NCBI RefSeq assembly: GCF_003293695.1
Contig: NZ_CP029556.1
Location: 1,746,001-1,810,000, forward strand
Length of the DNA stretch: 64,000 nt
DNA from: Lysobacter oculi
GTDB lineage: Bacteria > Pseudomonadota > Gammaproteobacteria > Xanthomonadales > Xanthomonadaceae
Reading direction: 5' to 3'
The translations under genes and the position numbers were made by a program. Below are positions 29,141 through 38,263 of the stretch, piece after piece. The first letter of the stretch is position 1; each line of letters opens with the position of its first letter. The notes below the pieces were generated by a model, which saw nothing but the letters and a program-made list of their open reading frames with translations, ran no database searches and had not been told where the DNA came from.

Positions 29141-30130
29141 TCAGGGCGCAGGCTGGCGTTCTATCACCTGTTCGATGGCGCCGAAGATGCTGCGGCCATC
29201 GTGATCGAGCATCTCCACGCGCACGCTGTCGCCGAACGACATGAAGGGCGTGATCGGCTTGCCGGTTTCCAGCGTCTCGATGGTGCGGCGTTCGGCGAAG
29301 CACGATGCGCCGCGCGACGTGTCCTCGTTGGCGATGGTGCCGGAGCCGACGATGGTGCCGGCCGACAGCGGACGCGTCTTCGCCGCATGCGCCACCAGCT
29401 GCGCGAAGCTGAACTGCATGTCCTCACCCGCTTCCGGCGCACCGAACCACTCGCCATTGATGTGCGTCAGCAGCGGCAGGTGCAGCTTGTCGTCGCGCCA
29501 ATCGCCGCCCAGCTCATCGGGCGTCACGAACACCGGCGACAGCGCCGAACGCGGCTTCGACTGCAGGAAGCCGAAGCCCTTCGCCAACTCGCCCGGAATC
29601 AGGTTGCGCAGCGAGACATCGTTGACCAGCCCGACCAGCTGGATGTGCGATGACGCCTGCTCCGGCGTGACGGCCATCGGCACGTCATCGGTGACCACCA
29701 CGATCTCCGCCTCGAGGTCGATACCGTAAGCCTCATCGACCACCTTCACCGGATCGCGCGGGCCATAGAAGCCGGCACTCACCGCCTGGTACATCAGCGG
29801 ATCGACGTAGAAACTCTCCGGCACCTCGGCGCCACGCGCGCGGCGCACGCGCTCGACATGCGGCAGATAGGCGCTGCCATCGACGAACTCATACGCACGC
29901 GGTAGCGGCGCGGCCAACAGCTGCAGGTCGATGTCGAAAGCGCCTTCGGCCTGCCCTTCGTTGAGCTGCACATAAAGCGCGTTGAGGCGCGGCGCGATGT
30001 TGCTCCAGTCTTCCAGCGCCTGCTGCAGGGTCGATGCGATGCCGGTGGCGCGCACGCCGCGCGCGAGGTCGCGGGAGACGACGATCAGCGTGCCGTCGCG
30101 GCCGCCTTCCTTCAGTGAGCCCAGCTTCAT
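29141..30130 (-). CDS. fahA: Fumarylacetoacetate hydrolase
   Basis: This 329-residue enzyme splits 4-fumarylacetoacetate into fumarate and acetoacetate, the last step of tyrosine catabolism. The metal site of the FAH fold is seen as YGIDLEAEIVVVTDDVP (Glu-x-Glu plus Asp) and LVGLVNDVSLRNL. The catalytic loop and C-terminal part match SAGTIVGSGTIANEDTSRG and FGDSVRVEMLDHDG. It is the first gene of the fahA-maiA pair. Shorter FAH-family hydrolases act on other substrates, but the adjacent maiA makes this role secure. Confidence 0.93.
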   Translation of the reverse strand: MKLGSLKEGGRDGTLIVVSRDLARGVRATGIASTLQQALEDWSNIAPRLNALYVQLNEGQAEGAFDIDLQLLAAPLPRAYEFVDGSAYLPHVERVRRARGAEVPESFYVDPLMYQAVSAGFYGPRDPVKVVDEAYGIDLEAEIVVVTDDVPMAVTPEQASSHIQLVGLVNDVSLRNLIPGELAKGFGFLQSKPRSALSPVFVTPDELGGDWRDDKLHLPLLTHINGEWFGAPEAGEDMQFSFAQLVAHAAKTRPLSAGTIVGSGTIANEDTSRGASCFAERRTIETLETGKPITPFMSFGDSVRVEMLDHDGRSIFGAIEQVIERQPAP

Positions 30131-30191
30131 CCGATGTCCGCCTGATGGGAAAACGCCATTCTCCCATACGCGCTTGAGCGTTCGCGAACGG

Positions 30192-30926
30192 TCAGACCTC
30201 GTCCTGGAAACCGCCGGCGCGATAGGTCAACACGAGAGTGTCGCGATGGCCGGTCACGCCTTCGTCTGCGGGCTGGATCGGCGTGGATTCATGGATGACG
30301 CGCGGGTCGTCGAGCAGCATCAGGCTCCACGGCGCTTCCAGCGTGAAGCGCAGGCCGTTCGGTCCATCGGCTTCGAACACGCGCGTCTCGCCGCCCTTGA
30401 TCCGGTGCCGCGCCAGCAGGAAGACCGCGACGAAATCGACGCCATCGCGATGCGCGCCTTCCGGCGTCGGCCGGCCGATGCCATCACTGGTATCGATGCG
30501 GAACTGGTGCGCCTCCACCGACCAGCGATGCGGGCCGCGCACCTGATCGCAGATGCCGGCGATCGAGGTGATGACGCGGTTCCACGCTGGCTGCGCGCGG
30601 GTGGCATCGAGCACCGGCGCGAACCAGCGCAACATCCCGCCATGCAGCGCGTTGTAGTCAAGCGACTGCCAGTGCGCGCGATGCGGCACATCCTCCAACA
30701 GGCCTTTCTCGCTGCGATAGCTCGCGTGGCGTCGGTAGCGGTAGCGGCCGCCATCGCGCAGGTAGTCGTCGGGCGGCAGGTCGTCCCATGCCGGCAGCAG
30801 CGCGTGCAACTCGGCAGCCGAACATCCCGTCAGCTGCTGCACATCGCCCGGTGTCAGCAATGCATATCCCTTCGTCGCCATGTCGGCCAGGAGTGACTGC
30901 GGCGAGGAAAACGGCGGTTGGAACAT
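30192..30926 (-). CDS. 2-oxoglutarate/Fe(II) dioxygenase (2OG-Fe_Oxy_2 family)
   Basis: This 244-residue enzyme has the iron site His159-x-Asp161 in GAHRDGVDF, the distal His212 in DPRVIHEST, and Arg228 in GHRDTLVLTYR to bind 2-oxoglutarate. The family includes amino-acid hydroxylases such as the isoleucine dioxygenase IDO and BsmA-like proteins. The ATG was chosen because the longer frame runs back through the tRNA-Gln terminator. It lies 61 bases upstream of fahA on the same strand. A free-amino-acid hydroxylase is likely; the substrate is unknown, and proximity to tyrosine genes is weak evidence only. Confidence 0.85.
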   Translation of the reverse strand: MFQPPFSSPQSLLADMATKGYALLTPGDVQQLTGCSAAELHALLPAWDDLPPDDYLRDGGRYRYRRHASYRSEKGLLEDVPHRAHWQSLDYNALHGGMLRWFAPVLDATRAQPAWNRVITSIAGICDQVRGPHRWSVEAHQFRIDTSDGIGRPTPEGAHRDGVDFVAVFLLARHRIKGGETRVFEADGPNGLRFTLEAPWSLMLLDDPRVIHESTPIQPADEGVTGHRDTLVLTYRAGGFQDEV

Positions 30927-30966
30927 CGACTCACTCCGGCAGCTGCAACGGCATCCCGCGAAAACG

Positions 30967-30993
30967 AAAAAGCCCGCCAAAGGCGGGCTTTTC
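30967..30993 (-). terminator. Intrinsic terminator after tRNA-Gln
   Basis: On the minus strand, AGCCCGCC and GGCGGGCT pair around an AAA/TTT loop and are followed by TTTTT. It lies 39 bases after the tRNA-Gln 3' end. The stem also has A-runs on the other side, so it could work in both directions. Confidence 0.85.
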
Positions 30994-31031
30994 GTCGATC
31001 GTCCCGGACAGCGCGTGGGAGGATCCTGGTT

Positions 31032-31106
31032 TGGCAGCCCCGGATGGATTCGAACCACCGAATGCCTGAGTCAGAGTCAGGTGCCTTACCGCTTGGCGAC
31101 GGGGCT
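31032..31106 (-). tRNA. tRNA-Gln (anticodon CUG)
   Basis: This 75-base tRNA has the acceptor stem AGCCCCG/CGGGGCT, discriminator G and an encoded CCA. The anticodon stem CCTGA/TCAGG closes the loop CTCTGAC, giving anticodon CTG, which reads CAG. The T-arm shows GGTTCGAATCC. It stands alone on the minus strand between rpsI and the dioxygenase gene. Confidence 0.95.
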
Positions 31107-31183
31107 ATGGAGCGATTATAGCGGCTTGCGTTTCCGAAAGAACCCCGAAGCGGGTCTTCCAAGGAAGCGCGTAGACAATCGTT

Positions 31184-31250
31184 CGCTGGCTAGGCGTGGT
31201 AGCGCAGCCTGTACTGACGGTACAGGCAAGCTGCCACAACAACGCCAGCG
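31184..31250. repeat. REP-like nested palindrome with GTAG motif
   Basis: Three nested arms pair: CGCTGGC with GCCAGCG, GTGGTAG with CTGCCAC (one G-T pair), and CCTGTAC with GTACAGG around the loop TGACG. The GTAG at the foot of the inner stem recalls the GTAG class of REP elements described in Stenotrophomonas (SMAG). It lies 10 bases after the rpsI stop codon and could also stabilise that 3' end. Only this copy was noticed in the window. Confidence 0.55.
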
Positions 31251-31260
31251 GACGAGTGGC

Positions 31261-31653
31261 TTAGCGCTTCGAGAACTGCGTGGCGCGACGCGCCTTGTGC
31301 AGGCCGACCTTCTTACGCTCGACTTCGCGGGCGTCGCGGGTCATCAGGCCGGCCTTGCGCAGCTCCGACTTGAGGGTTTCGTCGTACTCGACCAGCGCGC
31401 GGGCGATGCCGAGGCGGATCGCACCGGCCTGGCCGGTGGTGCCGCCGCCGGCCGCGGTGGCGACCACGTCGAACTTGTCGGTCGACTGGGTCAACTCAAG
31501 CGGCTGGCGCACGATCATGCGCGCGGTCTCGCGGCCGAAAAACTCGTCCAGCGGACGGCCGTTGACGGTGATGTTGCCCTCGCCCTTGCGCAGGAACACG
31601 CGGGCGGTGGAGGACTTGCGACGGCCGGTGCCGTAATTCTGCTGAATTGCCAT
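31261..31653 (-). CDS. rpsI: 30S ribosomal protein S9
   Basis: This 130-residue S9 starts [20 protein letters not shown] and ends with the conserved [11 protein letters not shown] tail that contacts the P-site tRNA. It has the expected length for the family. It follows rplM by 10 bases in the usual rplM-rpsI operon. A structured palindrome sits directly after the stop codon. Confidence 0.99.
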   Translation of the reverse strand: MAIQQNYGTGRRKSSTARVFLRKGEGNITVNGRPLDEFFGRETARMIVRQPLELTQSTDKFDVVATAAGGGTTGQAGAIRLGIARALVEYDETLKSELRKAGLMTRDAREVERKKVGLHKARRATQFSKR

Positions 31654-31663
31654 GGTTTCGACC

Positions 31664-32092
31664 TTAGATGTCCAGGACCTGCGGCTGCTGCGCCGCGTGC
31701 GGGTGCTCGGAGCCCTTGTAGACCTTGAGCTTCTTGAACATCGCGCGACCGAGCGGGTTCTTCGGGAGCATGCCCTTGACCGCGATCTCGATGACGCGCT
31801 CGGGATGGCGCTCCAGCGCCTGGCCCAAGGTCTCGGTCTTGAGGTTGCCGATGTAGCCGGTGAAGCGGTGGTACTTCTTGTCGGCCAGCTTGTTGCCGGT
31901 CACGACGATCTTCTCGGCGTTGATGACGACCATGTAGTCGCCGGCATCGACGTGCGGCGTGTAGATCGGCTTGTGCTTGCCGCGGAGGCGGTGGGCCAGT
32001 TCGGCGGAGAGGCGGCCGAGGGTCTTGCCTTCGGCGTCAACGACGTACCAGTCGCGCTGGACGGTCTCGTTCTTGGCGGTATAGGTCTTCAT
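31664..32092 (-). CDS. rplM: 50S ribosomal protein L13
   Basis: This 142-residue L13 begins [20 protein letters not shown] and contains [20 protein letters not shown] and [20 protein letters not shown], all family signatures. It is an early assembly protein of the large subunit and heads the rplM-rpsI operon. In E. coli L13 represses its own mRNA leader. Here about 93 bases of leader separate a good promoter from the ATG. Confidence 0.99.
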   Translation of the reverse strand: MKTYTAKNETVQRDWYVVDAEGKTLGRLSAELAHRLRGKHKPIYTPHVDAGDYMVVINAEKIVVTGNKLADKKYHRFTGYIGNLKTETLGQALERHPERVIEIAVKGMLPKNPLGRAMFKKLKVYKGSEHPHAAQQPQVLDI

Positions 32093-32191
32093 GATGTCGC
32101 TCTGTGGTGACTGGTCGGGGTGGTTGCGCGGGCCTGGGGCCTGCGGAACTTCGCCACGCGTTGTATTGCTGACAGGCAGCAAAGAGGCGGG

Positions 32192-32220
32192 ATTGTAGCC
32201 ACCTGGTCCGGGCGGCGCAA
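32192..32220 (-). promoter_or_regulatory. Promoter of rplM-rpsI
   Basis: On the minus strand TTGCGC, a 17-base spacer and TACAAT form a sigma-70 promoter with a five-of-six -10 box. A TTGCTG/CAGCAA inverted repeat (32,166-32,182) lies at the expected transcription start and would form a hairpin at the 5' end of the leader. Confidence 0.65.
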
Positions 32221-32272
32221 GCCCCGGGTTCCCGGCCATCCCCCGGGTCCCGGCATGGCGCAGAATGCGGGC

Positions 32273-32917
32273 ATGGACAACATCCGCCGACTCAGCCCGC
32301 TCGACCGCCTGCTCGCCGGCGGCCAGAACGCCCTGGAAACGGTGTTCGGCCAGCCGCTGGCCGAGCGCGAAAGCCCTGCCGCATCCTGTCCGGACGTGGT
32401 GATGGCGGAAGCCCAACGCCGCCACGCCGCCGGCCTGATGCGCATCAACCACGTCGGCGAGGTCTGCGCGCAGGCGCTCTACATCGGCCAGGCCACGGTC
32501 GCGCGCGAGCCCGCCACCCGCACCCAGCTCCTGCACGCGGCGCAGGAGGAAACCGATCACCTCGCCTGGTGCGCCGAACGGCTGGACGAACTGGGCAGCC
32601 GCACCAGCCTGCTCAACCCGCTCTGGTACGGCGGCAGCTTCGCGATCGGCGCGTTGGCCGGCCTGCGCGGCGACGGCTGGAACCTCGGCTTCGTGGTCGA
32701 GACCGAGCGCCAGGTCGAAGCCCACATCGGCGAACACCTGGCATCGCTCCCACCCGAGGACCTGCGGAGCCGCGCCATCCTCGGGCAGATGAAGGAGGAC
32801 GAGGCCCGCCACGCGCAGCAGGCGGAAATCGCCGGTGCGCGCACGCTTCCCTTCCCAATCCCCGCGCTCATGGCCGCGGCGTCCAAGGTGATGAAGACGG
32901 TGGCCTACCGGATCTGA
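32273..32917 (+). CDS. coq7: 2-octaprenyl-3-methyl-6-methoxy-1,4-benzoquinol hydroxylase (Coq7 type)
   Basis: This 214-residue ferritin-like di-iron enzyme carries out the last ring hydroxylation in ubiquinone synthesis. The iron ligands are in [29 protein letters not shown] and [10 protein letters not shown], the ExxH pairs of the COQ7 family. It is the hydroxylase used instead of UbiF in many gammaproteobacteria, including xanthomonads. The ATG matches family length; an ATG six codons earlier is possible. It diverges from rplM and is followed by a strong hairpin terminator. Confidence 0.95.
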   Translation: MDNIRRLSPLDRLLAGGQNALETVFGQPLAERESPAASCPDVVMAEAQRRHAAGLMRINHVGEVCAQALYIGQATVAREPATRTQLLHAAQEETDHLAWCAERLDELGSRTSLLNPLWYGGSFAIGALAGLRGDGWNLGFVVETERQVEAHIGEHLASLPPEDLRSRAILGQMKEDEARHAQQAEIAGARTLPFPIPALMAAASKVMKTVAYRI

Positions 32918-32941
32918 AACGAAGCCACCTCGCCCTATGAA

Positions 32942-32965
32942 GAAGGCCGCCCAAGGGCGGCCTTC
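32942..32965. terminator. Shared terminator between coq7 and speD
   Basis: GAAGGCCGCCC pairs with GGGCGGCCTTC around two bases, giving a strong 11-base stem between two convergent genes. T-runs are short on both sides, but the position fits a bidirectional terminator. Confidence 0.7.
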
Positions 32966-32994
32966 CTGCTGATGCATCGCGAACGGACCGGAAC

Positions 32995-33789
32995 TCAGTC
33001 GGCCAGGTTGCGGCCCTGGTAGAGCTCCTCGATCTCGCGGCGCAGGCGCTGCTCGATCTTCATGCGCTCCTTGAACGACAGGTTCTTCGCCTTCTCCTCG
33101 AACAGGTAGTTGTCGAGGTCGAATTCCTTCAGGTGCATCTTGGTGTGGAACAGGGCTTCCTGGTACACGTTGACGTCGAGCATCTCGTAACGCGCCTTGA
33201 TGTTCTTCGCCAGGTAGTCCTGGATCGAATTGATCTTGTGGTCGATGTAGTGCTTCTTGCCCTTCACGTCGCGGGTGAAGCCGCGCACGCGGTAATCCAT
33301 CACCACGATGTCGCTTTCCAGCGATTCGATGAGGTAGTTCAGCGCCTTCAGCGGCGAGATGACGCCGCAGGTGGAGACGTCGATGTCGGCTCGGAAGGTC
33401 GCGATGCCATTGTCCGGATGCGTTTCCGGATAGGTGTGCACGGTGATGTGCGACTTGTCGAGGTGCGCGACGACGGCGTCGGAAATGATTTCCTTGCCGG
33501 CATCCTTCTTGTCGATCACCGGCTGCTCGGAGATCAGGATCGTCACCGAAGCGCCCTGCGGATCGTAGTCCTGGCGCGCGATGTTGAGGATGTTGGCGCC
33601 GATGATCTCGGCCACGTCGGTCAGGATCTGGGTCAGTCGATCGGCGTCGTACTGCTCATCGATGTATTCGATATAGCGACGGCGCTCGTCTTCGGACGCC
33701 GCATAGCAGACGTCGTAGATGTTGAACGACAGCGACTTGGTGAGGTTGTTGAAACCTTGCAGCTTCAGGCGCGGCAACGGCTTGACCAC
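32995..33789 (-). CDS. speD: S-adenosylmethionine decarboxylase proenzyme
   Basis: This 264-residue proenzyme cleaves itself to form a pyruvoyl cofactor and decarboxylates S-adenosylmethionine for spermidine synthesis. The self-cleavage site is in [12 protein letters not shown], between Lys112 and Ser113, as in the E. coli-type (class 1A) enzyme. The length equals that of E. coli SpeD. It diverges from clp. speE is not in the window. Confidence 0.97.
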   Translation of the reverse strand: MVKPLPRLKLQGFNNLTKSLSFNIYDVCYAASEDERRRYIEYIDEQYDADRLTQILTDVAEIIGANILNIARQDYDPQGASVTILISEQPVIDKKDAGKEIISDAVVAHLDKSHITVHTYPETHPDNGIATFRADIDVSTCGVISPLKALNYLIESLESDIVVMDYRVRGFTRDVKGKKHYIDHKINSIQDYLAKNIKARYEMLDVNVYQEALFHTKMHLKEFDLDNYLFEEKAKNLSFKERMKIEQRLRREIEELYQGRNLAD

Positions 33790-33911
33790 GGCGGAACTCC
33801 ACGGGACACGAGGCCGGCATTATGGAGCATCCCCCGCCCGGCCGCCCGTGAGTTTGCCGTGTGCCCTGCGAGCGCCTAAGCTTGGTTGATTCCCGTCCTG
33901 CCGGCTTTGAG

Positions 33912-34601
33912 ATGATCCTTCCTGCATCACTCAGCCTGGCGCTGCGTCGCCAGGCCGGTCCCCTCTCCCCCGATGGGCCCACGATCGAACGCTTTCTGCA
34001 GCACGCGCAACGCCGCCGCTATCCCTCGCGCACCGACATTTTCCGGCCGGGTGACGCCTCCGGCACCATGTATTACGTGATCGACGGCTCGGTGGCGATC
34101 CTGGCGGAAGAGGACGACAACCGCGAGCTGATCCTGGGCTACTTCGGACCCGGCGAATTCGTCGGCGAAATGGGGCTGTTCGGCAACACGCCGCAGCAGC
34201 GCGAAGTCACCCTGCGCACGCGCGCCGCCTGCGAACTGGCGGAAATCAACTGCGACCAGTTCCTGCAGCTGATGACCGGCGCACTGGCCGCGGATGCGCC
34301 GAAGCTGCTCTACGGCATCGCCACCCAGCTGACCCGCCGCCTGCGCGACACCAGCCGCAAGGCCAGCCGCCTTGCCTTCCTGGACGTGGCCGACCGCATC
34401 ACCCGCACCCTGCACGATCTGGCCGAGGAGCCGGATGCGATGAGCCACCCGCAGGGCACCCAGCTGCGCATCTCGCGTCAGGAGCTGGCGCGACTGGTCG
34501 GCTGCTCGCGCGAAATGGCCGGCCGCGTGCTGAAGAAACTGCAGGCCGACGGCAAGCTGCACGCCCGCGGCAAGACCCTGGTGCTGTACGGCACCCGCTG
34601 A
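33912..34601 (+). CDS. clp: CRP-like regulator Clp
   Basis: This 229-residue Crp/Fnr-family regulator has an N-terminal cyclic-nucleotide fold (RYPSRTDIFRPGDASGTMYY, GEFVGEMGLF at 81-90) and a C-terminal helix-turn-helix (ISRQELARLVGCSREMAGRV). The sequence is very close to the Clp proteins of Xanthomonas, which control virulence, exopolysaccharide and pili and lose DNA binding when cyclic di-GMP binds. Glu in GEFVGEMG, reported to matter for that switch, is kept. The ATG gives the family length. It could influence the pilus and O-antigen genes in this window, but no Clp box was searched. Confidence 0.95.
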   Translation: MILPASLSLALRRQAGPLSPDGPTIERFLQHAQRRRYPSRTDIFRPGDASGTMYYVIDGSVAILAEEDDNRELILGYFGPGEFVGEMGLFGNTPQQREVTLRTRAACELAEINCDQFLQLMTGALAADAPKLLYGIATQLTRRLRDTSRKASRLAFLDVADRITRTLHDLAEEPDAMSHPQGTQLRISRQELARLVGCSREMAGRVLKKLQADGKLHARGKTLVLYGTR

Positions 34602-34630
34602 CGGCACCGCTTCAGCGCCGGAGCAGAGTG

Positions 34631-35080
34631 ATGCATGAGCCGACCGACAACGTGGACCTGCGCAGCGCATCGCTGATGGATGCGGATGATGTCGCGGTCC
34701 TGCTGTCGATGCTGGGCTATCCCTGCGACCGCGAGGACGCCAGCGAGCGCATCCATTCGATCATCGCCAACGAACGCCAGGCGCTCGTCCTCGCCCGGCA
34801 GGACGGTGCGGTCTGCGGCCTGATCGCCCTCGACTTCATGTACTACCTGCCGCTCGGCACCACCACCTGCCGCATCACCGCGATGGTGGTGACGCCCGAC
34901 GCGCAGGGCCGCGGCCTCGGCAAGCTGTTGCTGCGCGAGGCCGAACGCCGTGCGCGCACCGGCGGCGCGGCGCGGCTGGAGATCACCAGCGGCTCGCAGC
35001 GCACCGAAGCCCACGCGTTCTATCGCGCCTGCGGCTACAGCGACGGCACGGTCCGCTTCGTCAAACACCTCGGAAGCTGA
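34631..35080 (+). CDS. GNAT-family N-acetyltransferase
   Basis: This 149-residue protein has the GNAT fold with the acetyl-CoA loop VVTPDAQGRGLGKLLLREAE (Arg/Gln-x-x-Gly-x-Gly/Ala) and the C-terminal HAFYRACGYSDGTVRFVKHL. Substrate is unknown; such stand-alone enzymes acetylate antibiotics, amines or proteins. The ATG was preferred over an overlapping GTG one codon earlier because GGAG lies 10 bases upstream. It is 30 bases after clp on the same strand and converges with the HAD gene. Confidence 0.85.
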   Translation: MHEPTDNVDLRSASLMDADDVAVLLSMLGYPCDREDASERIHSIIANERQALVLARQDGAVCGLIALDFMYYLPLGTTTCRITAMVVTPDAQGRGLGKLLLREAERRARTGGAARLEITSGSQRTEAHAFYRACGYSDGTVRFVKHLGS

Positions 35081-35087
35081 TCCGGCC

Positions 35088-35834
35088 TCAGCCTGCCGCT
35101 TCCACCCTGTCGCCCGCACGTCCCGGGCAACCCCAGTTGAGGATCGGCGTGCCGGCGGGCAGGCGCTCGCGGAACATTGCCACCCGCTTCGGCTTCGGGT
35201 TGACCACCACCGGCTCGGTCGCGGCCAGCAGCAGCGGCAGGTCGGCGCTGCTGTCGGTATAGGCGCGCCAGATCGGCTGCGTGTAACCGGCCTCGCGGAT
35301 CATCCGCACCTTCATCTCGTGGTGGCAGTGGCGGATCGCGCCGACCGCGCCGAATTTCGGGCCGACCAGCGTTCCGATCACCGGCACATCCTCATGCGCG
35401 ACGAAGGCGAGGATCGCGCGGGCCAGTTCCGGCGGCGCACCGGTGGCGACGATGACGCGGTCACCGGCTTCGCGATGGCGATGCAGCACGTCGAGGGCGA
35501 TCGGCAGCAGCTTCGCCTTGATCGCCTCGGCATTGGCCAGCACGTAGCGGTCGATGAGTTCGTCGAGGTCACGGCGGCGATGCAGGCCCACGGTGCCGGC
35601 CCAGACGAAGGCGGAGATGCCGCGCCTGCGCATCGGCAGGAAGGCGATCATCGGCGCGAACAGCGCCAGCAGCAGCGCGAGCAGCTGCCGCCACCACGCG
35701 CGGGGGGCGATCAGCCACTTGAACAGATGGGTGCCGGAATCGCCGTCGTAGAGCGTGTGGTCGAAGTCGAAGACGACCAGCGGGCCGTCGGCGCGCGGCG
35801 CGGCATAACACGATGGGGCGGGCATCTCGCTCAT
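35088..35834 (-). CDS. HAD-superfamily phosphatase at the end of the trp operon
   Basis: This 248-residue HAD-IB like hydrolase has motif [14 protein letters not shown], a hydrophobic segment ([17 protein letters not shown]) that may sit in the membrane, motif [13 protein letters not shown] and motif [13 protein letters not shown]. Its ATG overlaps the trpC stop as ATGA, so it is coupled to tryptophan synthesis genes. The family includes phosphoserine and phosphoglycolate-type phosphatases; the substrate here is not known. A link with tryptophan precursors is suggested only by position. Confidence 0.85.
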   Translation of the reverse strand: MSEMPAPSCYAAPRADGPLVVFDFDHTLYDGDSGTHLFKWLIAPRAWWRQLLALLLALFAPMIAFLPMRRRGISAFVWAGTVGLHRRRDLDELIDRYVLANAEAIKAKLLPIALDVLHRHREAGDRVIVATGAPPELARAILAFVAHEDVPVIGTLVGPKFGAVGAIRHCHHEMKVRMIREAGYTQPIWRAYTDSSADLPLLLAATEPVVVNPKPKRVAMFRERLPAGTPILNWGCPGRAGDRVEAAG

Positions 35835-36640
35835 GCGCCGGAGAATAGCGTGGCGAGCGCTTCGCCCGGCTCGTCGGCGCGCATGAAGGCCTCGCCGACG
35901 AGGAAGGCGTCGATGCCGGCTTCGCGCATCCTCTCCACGTCATCGCGGGTGTGGATGCCGCTTTCGGTGACCAGCAGGCGGCCTTCGGGCAGCGCGGGCA
36001 GCAAGGCCAGCGTGGTGTCGAGCGAGACCGAGAAATCGCGCAGGTCGCGGTTGTTGATGCCGAGGACCGGCATCCGCCCATGCAGGCCGGGCACCTGCAG
36101 CGCACGCGCGTATTCGTCGCCATCGTGCGATTCGATCAGCACGTCCATGCCCAGCGTCAGCGCATGCGCGCTGAGGTGATGCAGCATCACATCGTCCAGC
36201 GCGGCGACGATCAGCAGCACGCAATCCGCGCCGAGCACGCGCGCTTCGGTAACCTGGTACGGGTCGATGACGAAGTCCTTGCGCAGCACCGGCAGCCCGC
36301 AGGCATTGCGCCCCTGCTGCAGGTAGGCATCGCTGCCCTGGAAGAAATCGACATCGGTCAGCACCGACAGGCAGGCCGCGCCGCCACGCTCGTAGCTTTG
36401 CGCGATGGCCGCCGGATCGAAGTCGGCGCGGATCACGCCCTTCGACGGGCTGGCTTTCTTGACCTCGGCGATCACCGCCGCCTCGCCCGCCTCGATCTTT
36501 TCGCGCAACGCGGCTTCGAAACCACGCACGGCAGGTGCGCCCGCCAGCTGTTCTTCCAACGCGGCCAGCGGTGCCTGCGCGCTGCGCGCGATCACTTCCT
36601 CGCGCTTGCGGCCAAGGATGGCCTGCAACACGTCACTCAT
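35831..36640 (-). CDS. trpC: Indole-3-glycerol phosphate synthase
   Basis: This 269-residue TIM-barrel enzyme closes the pyrrole ring of indole-3-glycerol phosphate. It shows [50 protein letters not shown] and [16 protein letters not shown], the TrpC signatures with catalytic Lys and Glu residues. It is stand-alone rather than fused to TrpF. It overlaps trpD by eight bases in a trpE-G-D-C operon. Confidence 0.97.
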   Translation of the reverse strand: MSDVLQAILGRKREEVIARSAQAPLAALEEQLAGAPAVRGFEAALREKIEAGEAAVIAEVKKASPSKGVIRADFDPAAIAQSYERGGAACLSVLTDVDFFQGSDAYLQQGRNACGLPVLRKDFVIDPYQVTEARVLGADCVLLIVAALDDVMLHHLSAHALTLGMDVLIESHDGDEYARALQVPGLHGRMPVLGINNRDLRDFSVSLDTTLALLPALPEGRLLVTESGIHTRDDVERMREAGIDAFLVGEAFMRADEPGEALATLFSGA

Positions 36641-37673
36641 GCGTCTTCCCCAGTCGTTGTGTCACCCGGACGAAATGTTCCAGCTTGTCGCGTGCGGCAC
36701 CGGAGGCGATCGCCTCGCGCGCAAGGCGGATGCCCGCCTCGATGCCTTCCGCGCGACCGCTTGCATGCAGGGCTGCGCCGGCATTCATCACCACGATCTC
36801 CGCCGGCAGCCCGGGCGTGCCGGACAGCGCTTCCAGCACGCGATCCTTCGACTCCGCCGCATCGCGTACGCAGAGGTTGCGGGTATGCGCCATCGCGATG
36901 CCGAAGTCTTCCGGATGCACGTCGTACTCGCGCACCTCGCCATCGCGCAGCTCGCCGACCAGCGTGGCCGCGCCGAGCGAGAGTTCGTCCATGCCATCGC
37001 GCCCCCACACCACCAACGCACGCTTGGCGCCGAGCGCCTGCAGCACGCGCACCTGGATGCCGACCAGATCGGGGTGGAACACGCCCATCAGGATGTTTTC
37101 CGCGCCTGCCGGATTGGTCAGCGGCCCGAGGATGTTGAACAGCGTGCGCACGCCGAGTTCGCGGCGCACCGGCGCCACCACTTTCATCGCCGGATGGTGC
37201 AGCGGCGCGTACATGAAACCGATGCCGGTTTCGGCAATGCATTCCGCCACCTGTGCCGGCGCCAGTTCGATGTTCGCGCCCAATGCTTCCAGCACGTCCG
37301 CGCTGCCGGAACTCGACGACACGCTGCGCCCGCCGTGCTTGGCCACGCGCGCGCCGGCCGCCGCCGCGACGAACATCGACGCGGTCGAGATGTTGAAGGT
37401 GTGCGCGCCATCGCCGCCGGTGCCGACGATATCGACCAGATGCGTGCGGTCGGCCACGTCCACCTTGCGCGAGAACTCACGCATCACCGTGGCCGCGCCG
37501 GCGATCTCGTCCACCGTTTCCTTCTTGACGCGCAGGCCGGTGAGGATGGCCGCGGTCATCACCGGCGAAACTTCGCCGCGCATCACCTGGCGCATCAGCT
37601 CGACCATTTCGTCGAAGAAGATCTCGCGGTGCTCGATGGTGCGCTGGAGCGCTTGCTGCGGCGTGATCGGCAT
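36633..37673 (-). CDS. trpD: Anthranilate phosphoribosyltransferase
   Basis: This 346-residue enzyme joins anthranilate and phosphoribosyl pyrophosphate. It has the glycine loop [38 protein letters not shown] and the [14 protein letters not shown] segment of the family. It begins one base after the trpG stop, so the pair is tightly coupled. Length and motifs are normal. Confidence 0.97.
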   Translation of the reverse strand: MPITPQQALQRTIEHREIFFDEMVELMRQVMRGEVSPVMTAAILTGLRVKKETVDEIAGAATVMREFSRKVDVADRTHLVDIVGTGGDGAHTFNISTASMFVAAAAGARVAKHGGRSVSSSSGSADVLEALGANIELAPAQVAECIAETGIGFMYAPLHHPAMKVVAPVRRELGVRTLFNILGPLTNPAGAENILMGVFHPDLVGIQVRVLQALGAKRALVVWGRDGMDELSLGAATLVGELRDGEVREYDVHPEDFGIAMAHTRNLCVRDAAESKDRVLEALSGTPGLPAEIVVMNAGAALHASGRAEGIEAGIRLAREAIASGAARDKLEHFVRVTQRLGKTHE

Positions 37674-37674
37674 T

Positions 37675-38253
37675 TCAGCGCTCCAGGAAATTGCGCAGCA
37701 ACGCGTGGCCGTGTTCGGTCAGGATCGACTCGGGGTGGAACTGCACGCCTTCCACCGGATGCTCGCGATGGCGCAGGCCCATGATCTCCTCCATCGAACC
37801 GTCCTCGTTCTCCGTCCAGGCGGTGATCTCCAGCACATCGGGCAGCCTGTCCTTCGCCACCACCAGCGAGTGGTAGCGCGTCGCTTCGTAACCGTCGGGG
37901 AGATTCGCGAAGACGCCCCTGCCCTCATGCCGGATGCGCGAGGTCTTGCCGTGCATGATCCGACCCGCGCGCACCACATCGCCGCCATACACCTGGCCGA
38001 TGGCCTGGTGGCCGAGGCAGACGCCGAGGATCGGAATGCGCCGACCCAGCGTTTCGATGACGTCCGTCGAGATGCCCGCCTCGTTCGGCGTGCACGGGCC
38101 GGGCGAAATCACGATCTTGTCCGGTGCAAGGCGCTCGATGTCCGCCACCGTCAGCGCGTCGTTGCGCTCCACCCGCACTTCGGCCCCCAGCGCCTGCAGG
38201 TACTGCACGAGGTTGAAGGTGAAGCTGTCGTAGTTGTCGATCATCAGGATCAT
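37675..38253 (-). CDS. trpG: Anthranilate synthase component II (glutamine amidotransferase)
   Basis: This 192-residue class I amidotransferase supplies ammonia to TrpE. The nucleophile is the Cys in [11 protein letters not shown] near residue 79, and the His-Glu pair is in [11 protein letters not shown]. In some bacteria this subunit also serves para-aminobenzoate synthesis; no pabB lies nearby. It starts 10 bases after trpE. Confidence 0.97.
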   Translation of the reverse strand: MILMIDNYDSFTFNLVQYLQALGAEVRVERNDALTVADIERLAPDKIVISPGPCTPNEAGISTDVIETLGRRIPILGVCLGHQAIGQVYGGDVVRAGRIMHGKTSRIRHEGRGVFANLPDGYEATRYHSLVVAKDRLPDVLEITAWTENEDGSMEEIMGLRHREHPVEGVQFHPESILTEHGHALLRNFLER

Positions 38254-38263
38254 CGATGCGTCC

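Noticed and set aside
30927..31058. N-terminal extension of the 2-oxoglutarate dioxygenase
   Set aside because: It would be translated from the tRNA-Gln terminator and part of the tRNA gene itself. The internal ATG gives a complete family domain.
31664..32977. Long frame extending rplM upstream across coq7
   Set aside because: L13 homologues begin exactly at [10 protein letters not shown]; the extension is antisense to coq7.
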